Shown piece by piece: positions 31,080 to 40,697 of a stretch of DNA of 64,000 nucleotides. The notes beneath the pieces were generated by a model. That model had not been told where the DNA came from, did no database searches, and saw only the letters and a program-made list of their open reading frames with translations. The stretch is from Shewanella polaris (GTDB taxonomy: Bacteria > Pseudomonadota > Gammaproteobacteria > Enterobacterales > Shewanellaceae): positions 3,286,001-3,350,000 of the forward strand of contig NZ_CP041036.1 in NCBI RefSeq assembly GCF_006385555.1, read 5' to 3'. A program made the translations under genes and the position numbers. Numbering within the stretch: the first letter of the stretch is position 1; each line of letters begins with the position of its first letter.

Positions 31080-32408
31080 ATGAGTGCCACAAAAAACAAT
31101 GTTTACAGTGTGTCGCAATTAAATAGCGAAGTGAGGCATATTCTTGAAGGTCAAATCGGCAAAATTTGGCTAAATGGTGAAATATCAAACTTTTCGGCAC
31201 CCAGTTCAGGACACTGGTATCTCACCTTGAAGGACGCTCATTCACAAGTTCGTTGTGCGATGTTTAAGGGCCGTAATCAATCGGTACGCTTTAAACCTAT
31301 TAATGGCCAACAAGTATTAGTAAAAGGTGCAATCAGTGTTTACGAGCCACGTGGTGACTATCAGTTGCTGCTTGAGTCGATGCTGCCTGCTGGTGATGGG
31401 TTACTGGCACAAGAATTTGAAGCATTAAAACTTAAATTGGCTGCTGAAGGTTTATTTGCATTAGAAACCAAACGCCCTATTCCTGATAACATTCAACGTA
31501 TTGGGGTGGTGACATCGGCAACTGGTGCGGCACTGCGAGATATATTGCATGTATTAGCTCGTCGGGATCCCTCTATCGAAGTGATTGTGTACCCTACTCA
31601 AGTGCAAGGTGCCACGGCCAGTCAATTAATCTGCCAAGCGATTGTCGCTGCAAACCAACGCATGGAAGTCGATGTTCTGTTGCTTACCCGTGGTGGTGGT
31701 TCATTAGAAGATTTATGGTGTTTCAATAGCGAACATTTAGCTCATGCTATTTATAACAGCGCCTTACCGATTATCAGTGCTGTCGGCCATGAAATAGATA
31801 CCACCATTAGTGACTATGTTGCCGATGTTCGCGCGCCAACGCCATCCGCAGGTGCAGAGTTATTGTCAAAAGACAAAGGCAATAAAGCAGAAAAATTGGC
31901 GTTGTTGTTATCGCGTATGCAACAGGGCATGAAACATTACCAATTACAGCAGTATGGACGATTAACTCAGTTATCACATCAACTGCAACGCCATGAGCCA
32001 CAACGTAAACTGCAACAATTTGAACAGCGTTTTGATGAAATGCAAATGCGTTTAGAAAATGCCTTGCAGCATAAGCTCAGCCGGTTAACCCTACGCCACC
32101 AGCAATTACATAATCGCTTGCAGCAACGATCGCCGATTAATACCCTAACCTTGGAAACAAATCGATTGTCTTACCTGCAAACTCGTTTAGTTGATGTAAT
32201 ACAGCATAAATTAACTCAATCAGAGCAAAAGCTGACTAACGCAGCACATCAGCTTGACACCGTAAGTCCGTTGGCCACATTAAGTCGTGGTTATTCAATA
32301 ACGAAAGACAATAATGGCAAAGTATTATTTGATGTTGCCACTGTAAAATCGGGTGATGAAATTAACACTCAACTTGCACAAGGCAATTTAACCTCGATAG
32401 TTAAATAA
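31080..32408 (+). CDS. xseA: Exodeoxyribonuclease VII large subunit
   Basis: 442 residues from ATG 31080 ([14 protein letters not shown]), which fits the family start better than the ATG four codons upstream (31068). N-terminal OB fold ([24 protein letters not shown]), catalytic domain with [19 protein letters not shown] and [13 protein letters not shown], a long coiled coil (about 260-390), and a C-terminal segment with LSRGYSIT. With XseB it degrades single-stranded DNA. Followed by a strong terminator. Confidence 0.97.
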   Translation: MSATKNNVYSVSQLNSEVRHILEGQIGKIWLNGEISNFSAPSSGHWYLTLKDAHSQVRCAMFKGRNQSVRFKPINGQQVLVKGAISVYEPRGDYQLLLESMLPAGDGLLAQEFEALKLKLAAEGLFALETKRPIPDNIQRIGVVTSATGAALRDILHVLARRDPSIEVIVYPTQVQGATASQLICQAIVAANQRMEVDVLLLTRGGGSLEDLWCFNSEHLAHAIYNSALPIISAVGHEIDTTISDYVADVRAPTPSAGAELLSKDKGNKAEKLALLLSRMQQGMKHYQLQQYGRLTQLSHQLQRHEPQRKLQQFEQRFDEMQMRLENALQHKLSRLTLRHQQLHNRLQQRSPINTLTLETNRLSYLQTRLVDVIQHKLTQSEQKLTNAAHQLDTVSPLATLSRGYSITKDNNGKVLFDVATVKSGDEINTQLAQGNLTSIVK

Positions 32409-32475
32409 CTAAATAGCTATGATAAGTCGTGGTAAACACGCTACATAGATTGGTTAACGAGCAAATATAATCATA

Positions 32476-32516
32476 AAAAATGGCACTAAGTGAATCAATC
32501 ACTTAGTGCCATTTTT
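32476..32516. terminator. Strong bidirectional terminator
   Basis: 13-pair stem TGGCACTAAGTGA / TCACTTAGTGCCA with a 5-base loop, A6 before and T5 after. Serves xseA (+) and the OmpA-like gene (-). Confidence 0.9.
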
Positions 32517-32534
32517 GACTTAAATTATAGCGAA

Positions 32535-33212
32535 CTACTTGCCTATTGGCGTTAGCACTATTTCTACGCGGCGGTTTTGAGCTCGGCCACTTGCGGTAGC
32601 ATTGCTTGCTATTGGGCTAGACTCACCCATGCCAGTAGACGATACGCGTGAACCACTGATGTTTTGGCTAGTGAGATACTGTGCAACTTCACTTGCTCGT
32701 ACTTGAGATAAACGCAAGTTGTAAGAATCAGAACCCGAACTGTCGGTATAACCAATCACGTTTAAGCGAGTATCATCATATTCTTTAGCAACTAATACAA
32801 CACTGTTTAATACTGATTTAGCACGTGAACTTAAGACAGTTTGATCAACGGCAAAGGTCACTTCATTGGGCATATTCAATACAATAGTGTCACCGTTGCG
32901 AGTCACACTCACACCCGTTGAACTGAGTTGTTTACGAAGCTCCGCCTCTTGCACATCCATATAATAACCAACACCGCCACCGACAGCAGCACCTGATGCA
33001 GCACCAATTAACGCACCTTTACCGCGATCGCTTTTACTTGATGAGGCAACACCAATGACTGCACCTGAAATGGCACCAATAATGGCACCATTAGTTGCTT
33101 TAGCATTTTCTGATTCGCCTGTATAAGGATTAGGTAATTGGCAACCAGATAACAACAGCGCCGAACCAATTAATGAACTGCATAACAATGATGCATTTAA
33201 CTTTACTAACAT
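32535..33212 (-). CDS. OmpA-family lipoprotein with glycine-zipper segment
   Basis: 225 residues from ATG 33212, five bases after AGGAG; a GTG at 33218 overlaps that site. Lipobox LLLSGC (Cys24). Residues about 40-90 are a glycine-zipper region (GAIIGAISGAVIGVAS, GALIGAASGAAVGGGVGYY). The C-terminal OmpA domain has LNVIGYTDSSGSDSYNLRLS and NRRVEIVL, which bind peptidoglycan. The layout is that of YiaD. Likely an outer-membrane anchor to the cell wall. Confidence 0.9.
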   Translation of the reverse strand: MLVKLNASLLCSSLIGSALLLSGCQLPNPYTGESENAKATNGAIIGAISGAVIGVASSSKSDRGKGALIGAASGAAVGGGVGYYMDVQEAELRKQLSSTGVSVTRNGDTIVLNMPNEVTFAVDQTVLSSRAKSVLNSVVLVAKEYDDTRLNVIGYTDSSGSDSYNLRLSQVRASEVAQYLTSQNISGSRVSSTGMGESSPIASNATASGRAQNRRVEIVLTPIGK

Positions 33213-33337
33213 ACTCACTCCTAACGACTTATCCCTAATGAATAAGTCAAAACTGCCAAAATCAAAACAAAAAAACTGATAAAATCAAAAATAGGCATTC
33301 TACCGTAGTTAAGACGTAGATAAGTAAAAAAGTTAGG

Positions 33338-34219
33338 TTATTTTTTATTAATCAAACGTCTACGAAACCCTGCAACCATCATTAATAAGCCAGCAGTTAA
33401 CCAAGACAACGCCCCACCTGAATGTTCTGTTTCGATATAAATCTCTTCTACATAAACCGCATCACGATCACTACTTTCAAGCGGCAAAGCATAAAGAGCA
33501 TTGGACTCATCGCTGCTAATGGTCGCCACAGGATCGGCATAACCCAACTCATACAAATCTATTAATACATCATAATGATCGGTTTGATAACCGCTGGCCA
33601 AGGTTGTAAGCACTTCGTAATCATCATCGCCAGAATTAGAATACAAACTAAAAACGTCAGTAGAGTAATAATGGATCCAAGGACCACCGTCTTGGCTTAA
33701 ATATAACTCAGCAAATACATCGCTCTGAATATCACCGGCACTACTATTAATATCAGCATCAAAAGTCACACTAAACGTTTGATGAAAACCGTCATAATCG
33801 TTGTCTTCAAGTAAAAAAGAGTCGGCACCATAGAACGAGAAATCATAGTAAACCACCTGATTTTGCTGAGCCAAAACCCGCTGTTGCTGGCTTTCTTTAG
33901 TCGTTGCCTCTTTTTGATGCAAAGCCATCATTTGTTCACGAGTCACTTTTTGAGTGATTGCCGCACTAGCAGATAACACCGTTGCTTGCTGGTGCAGTTC
34001 TGCCACTCGCTGTTGAGTTTCAGTGTCTGAACTGATTGCTGAGGAATCAAGCTGGCGCGCTTGGCTAAAGGCTCCAATCACTTGGCTGGTAGCAACTTCT
34101 GCACTGAATACCGCACTAGAGCTTAAGCCTAACGCACAAGCAACACATAAACTTAATCCCAATGTAAACGGTTTACGACTTGGGGCTATGTTGATCATCT
34201 TATTCGAATGTTGTTTCAT
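33338..34219 (-). CDS. Surface protein with GlyGly-CTERM-like sorting tail (choice-of-anchor H type)
   Basis: 293 residues behind GAGGAATAACC. Signal peptide with hydrophobic core LGLSLCVACALGLSSSAVFSA. A Gln/Ala-rich helical stretch (about 45-115) precedes a beta-rich acidic domain (SFYGADSFLLEDNDYDGFHQ, then YLSQDGGPWIHYYSTDVF), which I recall from proteins named choice-of-anchor H. The end is SGG, a hydrophobic helix (ALSWLTAGLLMMVAGF), then RRRLINKK. That is the rhombosortase/GlyGly-CTERM architecture, usually for type II secreted surface proteins. Divergent from the PepSY operon. Confidence 0.7.
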   Translation of the reverse strand: MKQHSNKMINIAPSRKPFTLGLSLCVACALGLSSSAVFSAEVATSQVIGAFSQARQLDSSAISSDTETQQRVAELHQQATVLSASAAITQKVTREQMMALHQKEATTKESQQQRVLAQQNQVVYYDFSFYGADSFLLEDNDYDGFHQTFSVTFDADINSSAGDIQSDVFAELYLSQDGGPWIHYYSTDVFSLYSNSGDDDYEVLTTLASGYQTDHYDVLIDLYELGYADPVATISSDESNALYALPLESSDRDAVYVEEIYIETEHSGGALSWLTAGLLMMVAGFRRRLINKK

Positions 34220-34269
34220 GGTTATTCCTCACAACCGTAAATGTTGCCATCATTAAAGCCCACTCAAAA

Positions 34270-34286
34270 TGAACACAAGCTGAACA
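34270..34286 (+). promoter_or_regulatory. Direct repeat TGAACA-N5-TGAACA, candidate response-regulator box
   Basis: Two TGAACA hexamers 11 bases apart (34270-34275, 34281-34286), in the divergent region between the sorting-tail protein and the PepSY operon. A further ATGAACA on the other strand lies near 34345. The 11-base period is usual for OmpR/PhoP-type regulators. Confidence 0.45.
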
Positions 34287-34524
34287 TCAACTCCGCAGCA
34301 TGATTCAACACCCAATAAGGTAACTAATAAGCGCTATTCAGTTAATGTTCATCTGTTAACACGTATACTGCACTGACAAAACATCCAGACAATGGTTAGT
34401 TTGAAATAAAGCGGTTTATATCGACTTATCACTTCTCTATATACGGAGTTGAGCTTAAGTAGATGTTTCTATATAGAAAGGGATCTTTTACACTGGTGAT
34501 AATAAGGTTATTAGGATTAATACA

Positions 34525-34866
34525 ATGCAGCGTATGCTCAAGCTCAGTGCCACTCTATTAGGCTTAATATTAGTGATACCATCACCCAGCTTTGCTGGTA
34601 CTTCGCTGGTGTCTGCATTAAGTTCATCTGCAAGGTTACAGCTTGTCCCAGGCCCTAAAAATAATCGCCAAGACAATAATTTAGTCGTGACCAGTTCACA
34701 ACAAGCCATTCAAATGGCCAAACGCAGTTATTCAGGCAAAGTGTTAAAAGTACAATCAGCTAACGTCAACGGACATCCAGGTTATCGAGTTAAATTACTC
34801 ACCAATGATGGGGTGATTTTTTATGTGTCAATTGATGCCAGCAATGGATCAGTCACAAGGAACTAG
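34525..34866 (+). CDS. PepSY-domain periplasmic protein
   Basis: 113 residues. Signal peptide MQRMLKLSATLLGLILVIP cleaved after SFA. The rest is one PepSY unit (QQAIQMAKRSYSGKVLKVQS, then GYRVKLLTNDGVIFYVSIDASNGSV). PepSY domains often sit next to two-component genes and may tune or inhibit periplasmic sensor or protease functions. The response regulator starts 3 bases after this stop, so it belongs to a three-gene operon with the regulator and kinase. Confidence 0.88.
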   Translation: MQRMLKLSATLLGLILVIPSPSFAGTSLVSALSSSARLQLVPGPKNNRQDNNLVVTSSQQAIQMAKRSYSGKVLKVQSANVNGHPGYRVKLLTNDGVIFYVSIDASNGSVTRN

Positions 34867-34869
34867 CCC

Positions 34870-35553
34870 ATGAGATTATTACTGGTCGAAGATGATTTAA
34901 ACTTGCAAGGTAATATCAAACAGCATCTTATTGAAGCGCAGTATACTGTTGATGTCGCTAGCGATGGTGAAGAAGGTTTATTTCAAGCACAAGAATATCA
35001 ATACGATGTGGCTATTATAGATGTTGGTTTACCTAAGCTCGATGGCTTGTCATTAATCAGCCAATTGCGTGAGCAAAATATCAGCTACCCAATTATCATT
35101 TTAACCGCTCGAGACAGCTGGCAAGACAAAGTGGTTGGATTAGATGCTGGCGCTGATGATTATTTAAGTAAGCCGTTTCAACTAGAAGAATTAGTCGCCC
35201 GTATCAATGCGTTAATTAGGCGTTCAGTAGGAAAAGCCAGTCCGGTGATCCAAAACGGTCCCTTTAGTATTAATACCCGCAGCTTAGAAATTAAAAAAAA
35301 TCTCCAAAGCATTAATTTAAGTGGTTCTGAATACAAATTATTTGAATACCTAATGTTACATCCGGGTTCAGTGCATTCAAAAAGCAGTTTAATTGAACAC
35401 ATTTATGATCAAGATTTTGACCTAGACTCTAATGTGATTGAAGTGTTTATTCGTCGCTTACGTAAGAAGCTAGACCCAGACAATCAATATCAACTAATCG
35501 AAACGCTACGCGGCCAAGGTTATCGACTGCGTCAATTAGATCAAGATGCATAA
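34870..35553 (+). CDS. OmpR-family response regulator
   Basis: 227 residues. Receiver domain with acidic pair Asp8/Asp9, phosphoacceptor Asp51 (VAIIDVGLP), and Lys101 (LSKPF). The C-terminal winged helix has LSGSEYKLFEYLMLHPG, NVIEVFIRRLRKKL and LRGQGYRL. It resembles PhoP/QseB regulators. Its stop overlaps the kinase start by 8 bases, so the pair is translationally coupled. Candidate binding site: the TGAACA repeats upstream of the operon. Confidence 0.95.
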   Translation: MRLLLVEDDLNLQGNIKQHLIEAQYTVDVASDGEEGLFQAQEYQYDVAIIDVGLPKLDGLSLISQLREQNISYPIIILTARDSWQDKVVGLDAGADDYLSKPFQLEELVARINALIRRSVGKASPVIQNGPFSINTRSLEIKKNLQSINLSGSEYKLFEYLMLHPGSVHSKSSLIEHIYDQDFDLDSNVIEVFIRRLRKKLDPDNQYQLIETLRGQGYRLRQLDQDA

Positions 35554-36871
35554 ACTACTCAACTCACTTAAAGTCCGCATTGTTATCAGTGCCTTATTAC
35601 TTATTTTGGTGTTATTGCCCATTATCGGCATAACCGTAAACAATGCCTTTGAAAGCCAAATAAATGTTGCAGCAAAAAACCAATTAAAAGCTTATGTTTA
35701 CTCTGTTTTAGCCATGGCTGAAGTAGAAGATAACCAATTACAAATGCCAACTCATTTACTTGAAAACCAGTTCAATGTAATTGGTTCAGGTCTTTATGCG
35801 TTAATCACCAAAGATAGTCAGTTACTGTGGAGTTCCAATTCATTTCTCGGTCTAAATACTCCGATTAACTTACCCAAACCCGTAACCGGTAGAAGTACAT
35901 TTGACTCGATATTGATTAATGACAAACCGCAATTGATATACAGTTTTAGCGTGAGTTTTGCCACCAGCGAACAGCCTTTTACGATGACGTTGCACATTAT
36001 AAAAGACCAACAAGAATACCTACAACAAATCAAAAACTTCTCTAATACCTTGTGGACTTGGCTACTCATTTTAACCGCCTTGCTCGTTATCGTGCAGCTC
36101 AGCTGGTTACTATGGACCCTAAAACCATTAGGTCAATTTAGCCAAGAACTCAGTGCAGTAGAACAAGGTAATTCGATGCAGCTAAGTACCCATTACCCAG
36201 TGGAACTGCAAAAAGTGGCTCAACAATTAAATACCTTATTACAAACCGAACAAAATCAGCGTAAACGCTACCGCAATGCGTTAGCCGATTTAGCCCACAG
36301 TTTAAAAACACCTTTAGCGGTAATCCAAACTCAAGCTGATTTAAGTGAAACCTCGACAGAACAAATTAATCGCATAAACCAAATTATTGCCTACCAACTA
36401 ACCCGAGCCCAAAGTGCTGCTGGAAGCGCTTGGCATTTAGGGGTTAATGTTGACAGTATTGCCGTTAGATTAGTGAGAACCTTGAGTAAGATATACCAAC
36501 ATCAAAATCTCACCATTGAGTATCACCCTAACAAACAAGCCCGCTTTAAAGGCGATGAAGCAGACTTAACAGAAATGCTCGGCAACGTGCTCGACAATGC
36601 CTGTAAAGCCGCTAAAACAAAGGTAATATTAACCCTTACACAGCAAGAAAATCAGCTGTGTATGTCGATTGAAGATGATGGTGAAGGTATTCCTTCAGAT
36701 AAACAGCAACATATTTTTGAACGTGGGATCCGTGCTGACACTTACACTCAAGGCCACGGGATCGGACTGGCAATCGTCAGAGATCTTGTCGACAGTTATC
36801 ACGGTAAACTGACGGTAGGTCAATCGGCATCATTAGGTGGTGCCAAATTTGAATTTACTTTCCAACAGTAA
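35546..36871 (+). CDS. Membrane sensor histidine kinase (PhoQ-like layout)
   Basis: 441 residues. TM1 (IVISALLLILVLLPIIGITV), a periplasmic domain of about 135 residues, TM2 (LLILTALLVIVQLSWLLWTL), HAMP, then HisKA with the H-box DLAHSLKTPLAVIQTQ and HATPase with N box (NVLDNACKAAK), G1 (DDGEGIP) and G2 (GHGIGLAIV). It senses an envelope signal and phosphorylates the overlapping regulator. The order PepSY-regulator-kinase recalls divalent-cation or envelope-stress systems, but the signal is unknown. Confidence 0.94.
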   Translation: MHKLLNSLKVRIVISALLLILVLLPIIGITVNNAFESQINVAAKNQLKAYVYSVLAMAEVEDNQLQMPTHLLENQFNVIGSGLYALITKDSQLLWSSNSFLGLNTPINLPKPVTGRSTFDSILINDKPQLIYSFSVSFATSEQPFTMTLHIIKDQQEYLQQIKNFSNTLWTWLLILTALLVIVQLSWLLWTLKPLGQFSQELSAVEQGNSMQLSTHYPVELQKVAQQLNTLLQTEQNQRKRYRNALADLAHSLKTPLAVIQTQADLSETSTEQINRINQIIAYQLTRAQSAAGSAWHLGVNVDSIAVRLVRTLSKIYQHQNLTIEYHPNKQARFKGDEADLTEMLGNVLDNACKAAKTKVILTLTQQENQLCMSIEDDGEGIPSDKQQHIFERGIRADTYTQGHGIGLAIVRDLVDSYHGKLTVGQSASLGGAKFEFTFQQ

Positions 36872-37013
36872 GCGCCTGCTTTAGGTTACCGCAACGCAAT
36901 ATTTTTCTAGCTTAGTACTCTACGTCGTGAATTACAGTCATTAGCCTTCAGCTTATGTTCATCTTCGACTCGTTATGATGGCCTTAACAGTCATCAATGA
37001 CACTGGAGATAAC

Positions 37014-38483
37014 ATGAAAAAAGCCATTCACTTACCAGCTAAAGCGATACTTGCCTTAGCCTTGGTCTGCATACCATTAACAAGTGTGCAAGCGGCGCAG
37101 CCAACAGAGTCATACACATATACCACCGAAGATGAAGTGGTTAGTGATGCTGAATTAGCCCAAATGCTCGCGCCCATCGCGCTATATCCAGACAGTTTAT
37201 TAACTCATATCTTAATTGCGTCTACTTATCCTTTAGAAATTGTCCAAGCCAAACGTTGGTTATCAAGCCAAGGTAATAACGACACAAACCAAATAATGAC
37301 AGCAGTAGAGACACAAGACTGGGACCCAAGCGTAAAAGCCTTGGTGGCTTTTCCTAATGTTCTCGATCGTTTAAATGATGATTTAGCCTGGACACAAAGT
37401 GTAGGCGATGCATTTTTACAAGATGAAGGCCGAATGCTAGACAGTATTCAAACCCTAAGACAACAAGCTGATGAAGCCAATAATTTGGCCAACCTTGAGC
37501 AAGTAAAAGTCACGCGAGTTGAACGCAGGATTATCATTGAATCCGTTCGTCCAGAAATCATTTATGTGCCTTATTACGACAGTCGTATCGTTTATGGTAA
37601 CTGGCGCTGGAACCGTTACCCGCCAATTTATTGGAATGCACCAGCTTATGTGCATTATCGCCCTAACCACAGTGCCATTTATTGGAACAGCGGAGTACGC
37701 ATTAGCTTTAACTTCTTCTTTAGTGGTTTCCAGTGGCATGACCGCCGTGTGATTGTGGTACCTGTACGTCAACACTATCGTTACTACACGCCACGTAAAG
37801 TAAGTTACAGTAATGGTGCCCAACATTGGCAACATAAACCTAAACATCGCAAAGGGGTGGCATATCGCAGCCAGGTGATCAGCAAACGTTACAATGGTCA
37901 TTATGAAAAGCGTAATCAACCAGTGAGTTATTCACGTGAGCCTAAACGACAACTAACCAATGAAACACGTCATAACGCGACTAAGGTGAACAATGACAAA
38001 CTCAGCGAGAAAGCAGTGGTAAGAAGTGTGAACCGCAATGACCAAGCGAAACACAAAAGCACCCAGTTAAAACGCGAGTTAAGTCAGCAACGTCAACCGA
38101 CTACAAACACTAAGTCATTTGATCGTAAAGGTGAGCCAATAAAATCAAGCTATAGTCGTCAACGCGATGTTGCCAAAACTAACCCTAGAAATGAGGCAAA
38201 ATCAGTAGTTAATGTAACAAGTAAGCCAGGTACACAAACATTACAACAAGCTCAGCGTAACACCCGAGTTGAAAAAGCGCGTCAACCGCAAGTTAACCAG
38301 ATGCGCAGTCAACAACAGCAAGTTAAGCAAACTAGCAGGAGTCAACCGCAAAAAACGCAAGTTCGCTCAACGACTAGATCTGCGCCTCAACAAGCTTCAC
38401 GCTCAGTGAGCAAGCAACGTGATAGTTCATCATCACGCACTAGCCAGTCAAGGGAAAATAAGTCGTCGAGAGAAAGACAGTAA
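37014..38483 (+). CDS. DUF3300 secreted protein with Arg/Gln/Ser-rich tail
   Basis: 489 residues from ATG 37014 (GGAG 5 bases upstream); the upstream ATG at 36975 lacks support. Signal peptide MKKAIHLPAKAILALALVC to VQAA. Residues about 40-260 are the DUF3300 domain (LAQMLAPIALYPDSLLTHIL, STYPLEIVQAKRW, RPEIIYVPYYD). The remaining 230 residues are low complexity, very basic and Gln/Ser/Arg rich, probably disordered. Function of the family is not known. Located after the PepSY two-component genes, with a possible shared regulation (GTTCAT near its upstream region). Confidence 0.88.
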   Translation: MKKAIHLPAKAILALALVCIPLTSVQAAQPTESYTYTTEDEVVSDAELAQMLAPIALYPDSLLTHILIASTYPLEIVQAKRWLSSQGNNDTNQIMTAVETQDWDPSVKALVAFPNVLDRLNDDLAWTQSVGDAFLQDEGRMLDSIQTLRQQADEANNLANLEQVKVTRVERRIIIESVRPEIIYVPYYDSRIVYGNWRWNRYPPIYWNAPAYVHYRPNHSAIYWNSGVRISFNFFFSGFQWHDRRVIVVPVRQHYRYYTPRKVSYSNGAQHWQHKPKHRKGVAYRSQVISKRYNGHYEKRNQPVSYSREPKRQLTNETRHNATKVNNDKLSEKAVVRSVNRNDQAKHKSTQLKRELSQQRQPTTNTKSFDRKGEPIKSSYSRQRDVAKTNPRNEAKSVVNVTSKPGTQTLQQAQRNTRVEKARQPQVNQMRSQQQQVKQTSRSQPQKTQVRSTTRSAPQQASRSVSKQRDSSSSRTSQSRENKSSRERQ

Positions 38484-38549
38484 ACAGATAGCAGATAAAA
38501 ACAATATGAGTCGATAACCTTTCTCATGTTGTTTTTATCGATTTAAAGC

Positions 38550-39953
38550 CTATGACTGTGCTCGAGGTAATACGATACACACATCCAGTCCATGAGGTTG
38601 TACCCGACTAAAAGTCAGCTCGCCATGATGTAAGCTGATAATGTGCTGACAAATAGACAATCCTAAACCCGCACCTTGTGAGGTGTTTTCATCGACACGA
38701 TAAAATCGATTTTTGGCTAAAGCAATTTCCTCATCTGACATACCGCAACCTTGGTCAGCCACACAAATCATAGTCTGTTGATCGTCCTGAGTAACCTTAA
38801 TGCTTATCAATGATTCTGTAGGGCTATATTTACAGGCGTTTTCTATAATATTTTTCAGTACTAATTCAATGTAAAACGGATCGACATTGATGATCATATC
38901 TTTAGGCACAACGATATACCACTCGTAATCGGCAATGATATGTACTAACTGATTTATCACATTCTCTATAATATTCTGCAGCTTACAATCGGTTTTATTT
39001 AACGCCTCAATGGCATCAACTCGTGATAATAACAACAACTGCTCTACTGTATGGCTAATACGATTTACCCCCTCGCCTATAGCTTCAATGTAAGGCAAAG
39101 TAGCTTGCTTAACGTCTGGGGATTGACTGCTCAGCACGTCACTTAAACCGTCGCTGTGTAACTTAATAATGGCTAATGGGGTTTTAAGTTCATGGGCTGC
39201 ATCGGCACTAAAGCGACGCTCACGGATCATAGTCTCGCTAATACGCAGTAGATAGCTGTTAAGCGCTTTTTGGGTTGATGCTAATTCCGTCGGTAAAGTG
39301 AAATTAATTGGGCTTAAGTCTTGGGCAGGACGCTTGTCTAAATGTCGCTCTAATAACTTAACTGGTTTAAATAAGTAATAGGTTAGCACCAACATAAAAA
39401 ACATCATGATGGGGGTAATGATTAATGGCGCTCGCCAAGTGTTGCTGATGATTAATGACACTAACTCTTGCCTAACATCATCACGTTGTGCAGTAACAAT
39501 CCATACCTGATGCGGCTCAGAGAAAAAACTGTACACATGCCATAATTCACGGTCAATTATACGAGTATCATAACCGGGGTTAAAAGTGGTTAATTGCTGC
39601 TCGCCAGAACTGTCAGAATACGCCAGTATCTGCCCGGTACTAGACAATAATTGAAAGGATAATTTGTGTTCATAAGACAAGGTATTAGGATTGGCTTGCT
39701 CAGCAAATGTTTCAATTTTCGAATCGTCAACATGAAATAAGATCGGCTGAGAGATCAATTGTGCCAACTGGTCTTCTGTAAGCTGATCCACATAAAACTG
39801 TTCAAGCATTTTAGCGGTTTGCACCATTTGTGCGTCAAATAACTCTTCAACTTCATGTTTGGCATCACGGGTGCTTAATATGCTCGAAAAGGTCACCGTG
39901 AGTACAATTCCCACCAGCATGATCAAACTTAATAATAATCGTAACGAAAACAT
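38550..39953 (-). CDS. Membrane sensor histidine kinase (QseC-like layout)
   Basis: 467 residues. TM1 (LLLSLIMLVGIVLTVTF), a periplasmic domain of about 140 residues, TM2 (PLIITPIMMFFMLVLTYYLF), a short HAMP-like linker, HisKA with H-box SADAAHELKTPLAIIKLHSD, and HATPase with NIIENACKYSP, VADQGCGMSD and GAGLGLSICQ. It lies 68 bases after the regulator gene and ends the minus-strand run that contains apbE and the DUF3570/DUF4266 genes, so the cluster may be under its control. Signal unknown. Confidence 0.94.
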   Translation of the reverse strand: MFSLRLLLSLIMLVGIVLTVTFSSILSTRDAKHEVEELFDAQMVQTAKMLEQFYVDQLTEDQLAQLISQPILFHVDDSKIETFAEQANPNTLSYEHKLSFQLLSSTGQILAYSDSSGEQQLTTFNPGYDTRIIDRELWHVYSFFSEPHQVWIVTAQRDDVRQELVSLIISNTWRAPLIITPIMMFFMLVLTYYLFKPVKLLERHLDKRPAQDLSPINFTLPTELASTQKALNSYLLRISETMIRERRFSADAAHELKTPLAIIKLHSDGLSDVLSSQSPDVKQATLPYIEAIGEGVNRISHTVEQLLLLSRVDAIEALNKTDCKLQNIIENVINQLVHIIADYEWYIVVPKDMIINVDPFYIELVLKNIIENACKYSPTESLISIKVTQDDQQTMICVADQGCGMSDEEIALAKNRFYRVDENTSQGAGLGLSICQHIISLHHGELTFSRVQPHGLDVCIVLPRAQS

Positions 39954-40021
39954 AATATCCTTATTGCATTAAGTTCATCAATTTACTGGTAAGTATACAG
40001 AGCCCAATAGACCCAAATAAA

Positions 40022-40681
40022 TTACACTATCTCATTTAAAATGTAACCGATGCCACGTACGGTTTTAATTAATTCAGTGGCGGTTTTTTTACGTAAATGA
40101 TGTATATGCACTTCTATCGAGTTACTGCCCACTTCATCCCAACCATAAGTTAACTGCTCTAACTGATTTCGGGTTAATACACGCCCTGCCGATTGAGCGA
40201 ATTCTAACAATAGTTGATATTCACGCCGAGAAAGTGAAATAAGTTGATCGCGAAAATGCACTTCACAGCGAGTGAAATCAATCGTTAATGCCCCATAACT
40301 GAATTGGTTATGGTCTAAACCATGTTGACGACGAATAATCGCCTTTAGTCTGGCAATCAGCTCTCTTACATCAAAAGGTTTACTTAAATAATCGTCGGCG
40401 CCAATATCTAAACACATTAAGCGGGTGTCAAAATCAGTGTTTGCGGTCAACACAATAATGGGTAACGAGATACCGTTTTTGCGCCACTGTTTTAATAAGT
40501 CCGCACCATTACCATCGGGTAAACTAAGATCCAAAATAATTGCACTAAAATCTTCATTGTTTAAGGCAACTTGAGCTTGATGAAATGATGCTAAATGATC
40601 AACCTGAATGCCTTCTTTAGCTAAGCTCATGACGATACCTTGCGCTAAAAGCTTATTATCTTCTACTAATAATACCCGCAT
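40022..40681 (-). CDS. OmpR-family response regulator (QseB/PmrA type)
   Basis: 219 residues. Receiver with acidic Glu7/Asp8, phosphoacceptor Asp51 (AIILDLSLPDGNG), and Lys of LSKPFD. The winged-helix C-terminus contains LSRREYQLLLEFAQSAGRVL and SNSIEVHIHHLRKK. It starts 16 bases after the apbE stop, which suggests cotranscription with the redox cluster; the kinase follows. This is unusual linkage and points to regulation of flavin or redox status or of metal supply. Confidence 0.94.
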   Translation of the reverse strand: MRVLLVEDNKLLAQGIVMSLAKEGIQVDHLASFHQAQVALNNEDFSAIILDLSLPDGNGADLLKQWRKNGISLPIIVLTANTDFDTRLMCLDIGADDYLSKPFDVRELIARLKAIIRRQHGLDHNQFSYGALTIDFTRCEVHFRDQLISLSRREYQLLLEFAQSAGRVLTRNQLEQLTYGWDEVGSNSIEVHIHHLRKKTATELIKTVRGIGYILNEIV

Positions 40682-40697
40682 TCATTATCCTTAATCA

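Noticed and set aside
37455..37919. 154-aa antisense ORF inside the DUF3300 gene
   Set aside because: Complement of a strongly supported coding frame; no ribosome-binding site and no domain.
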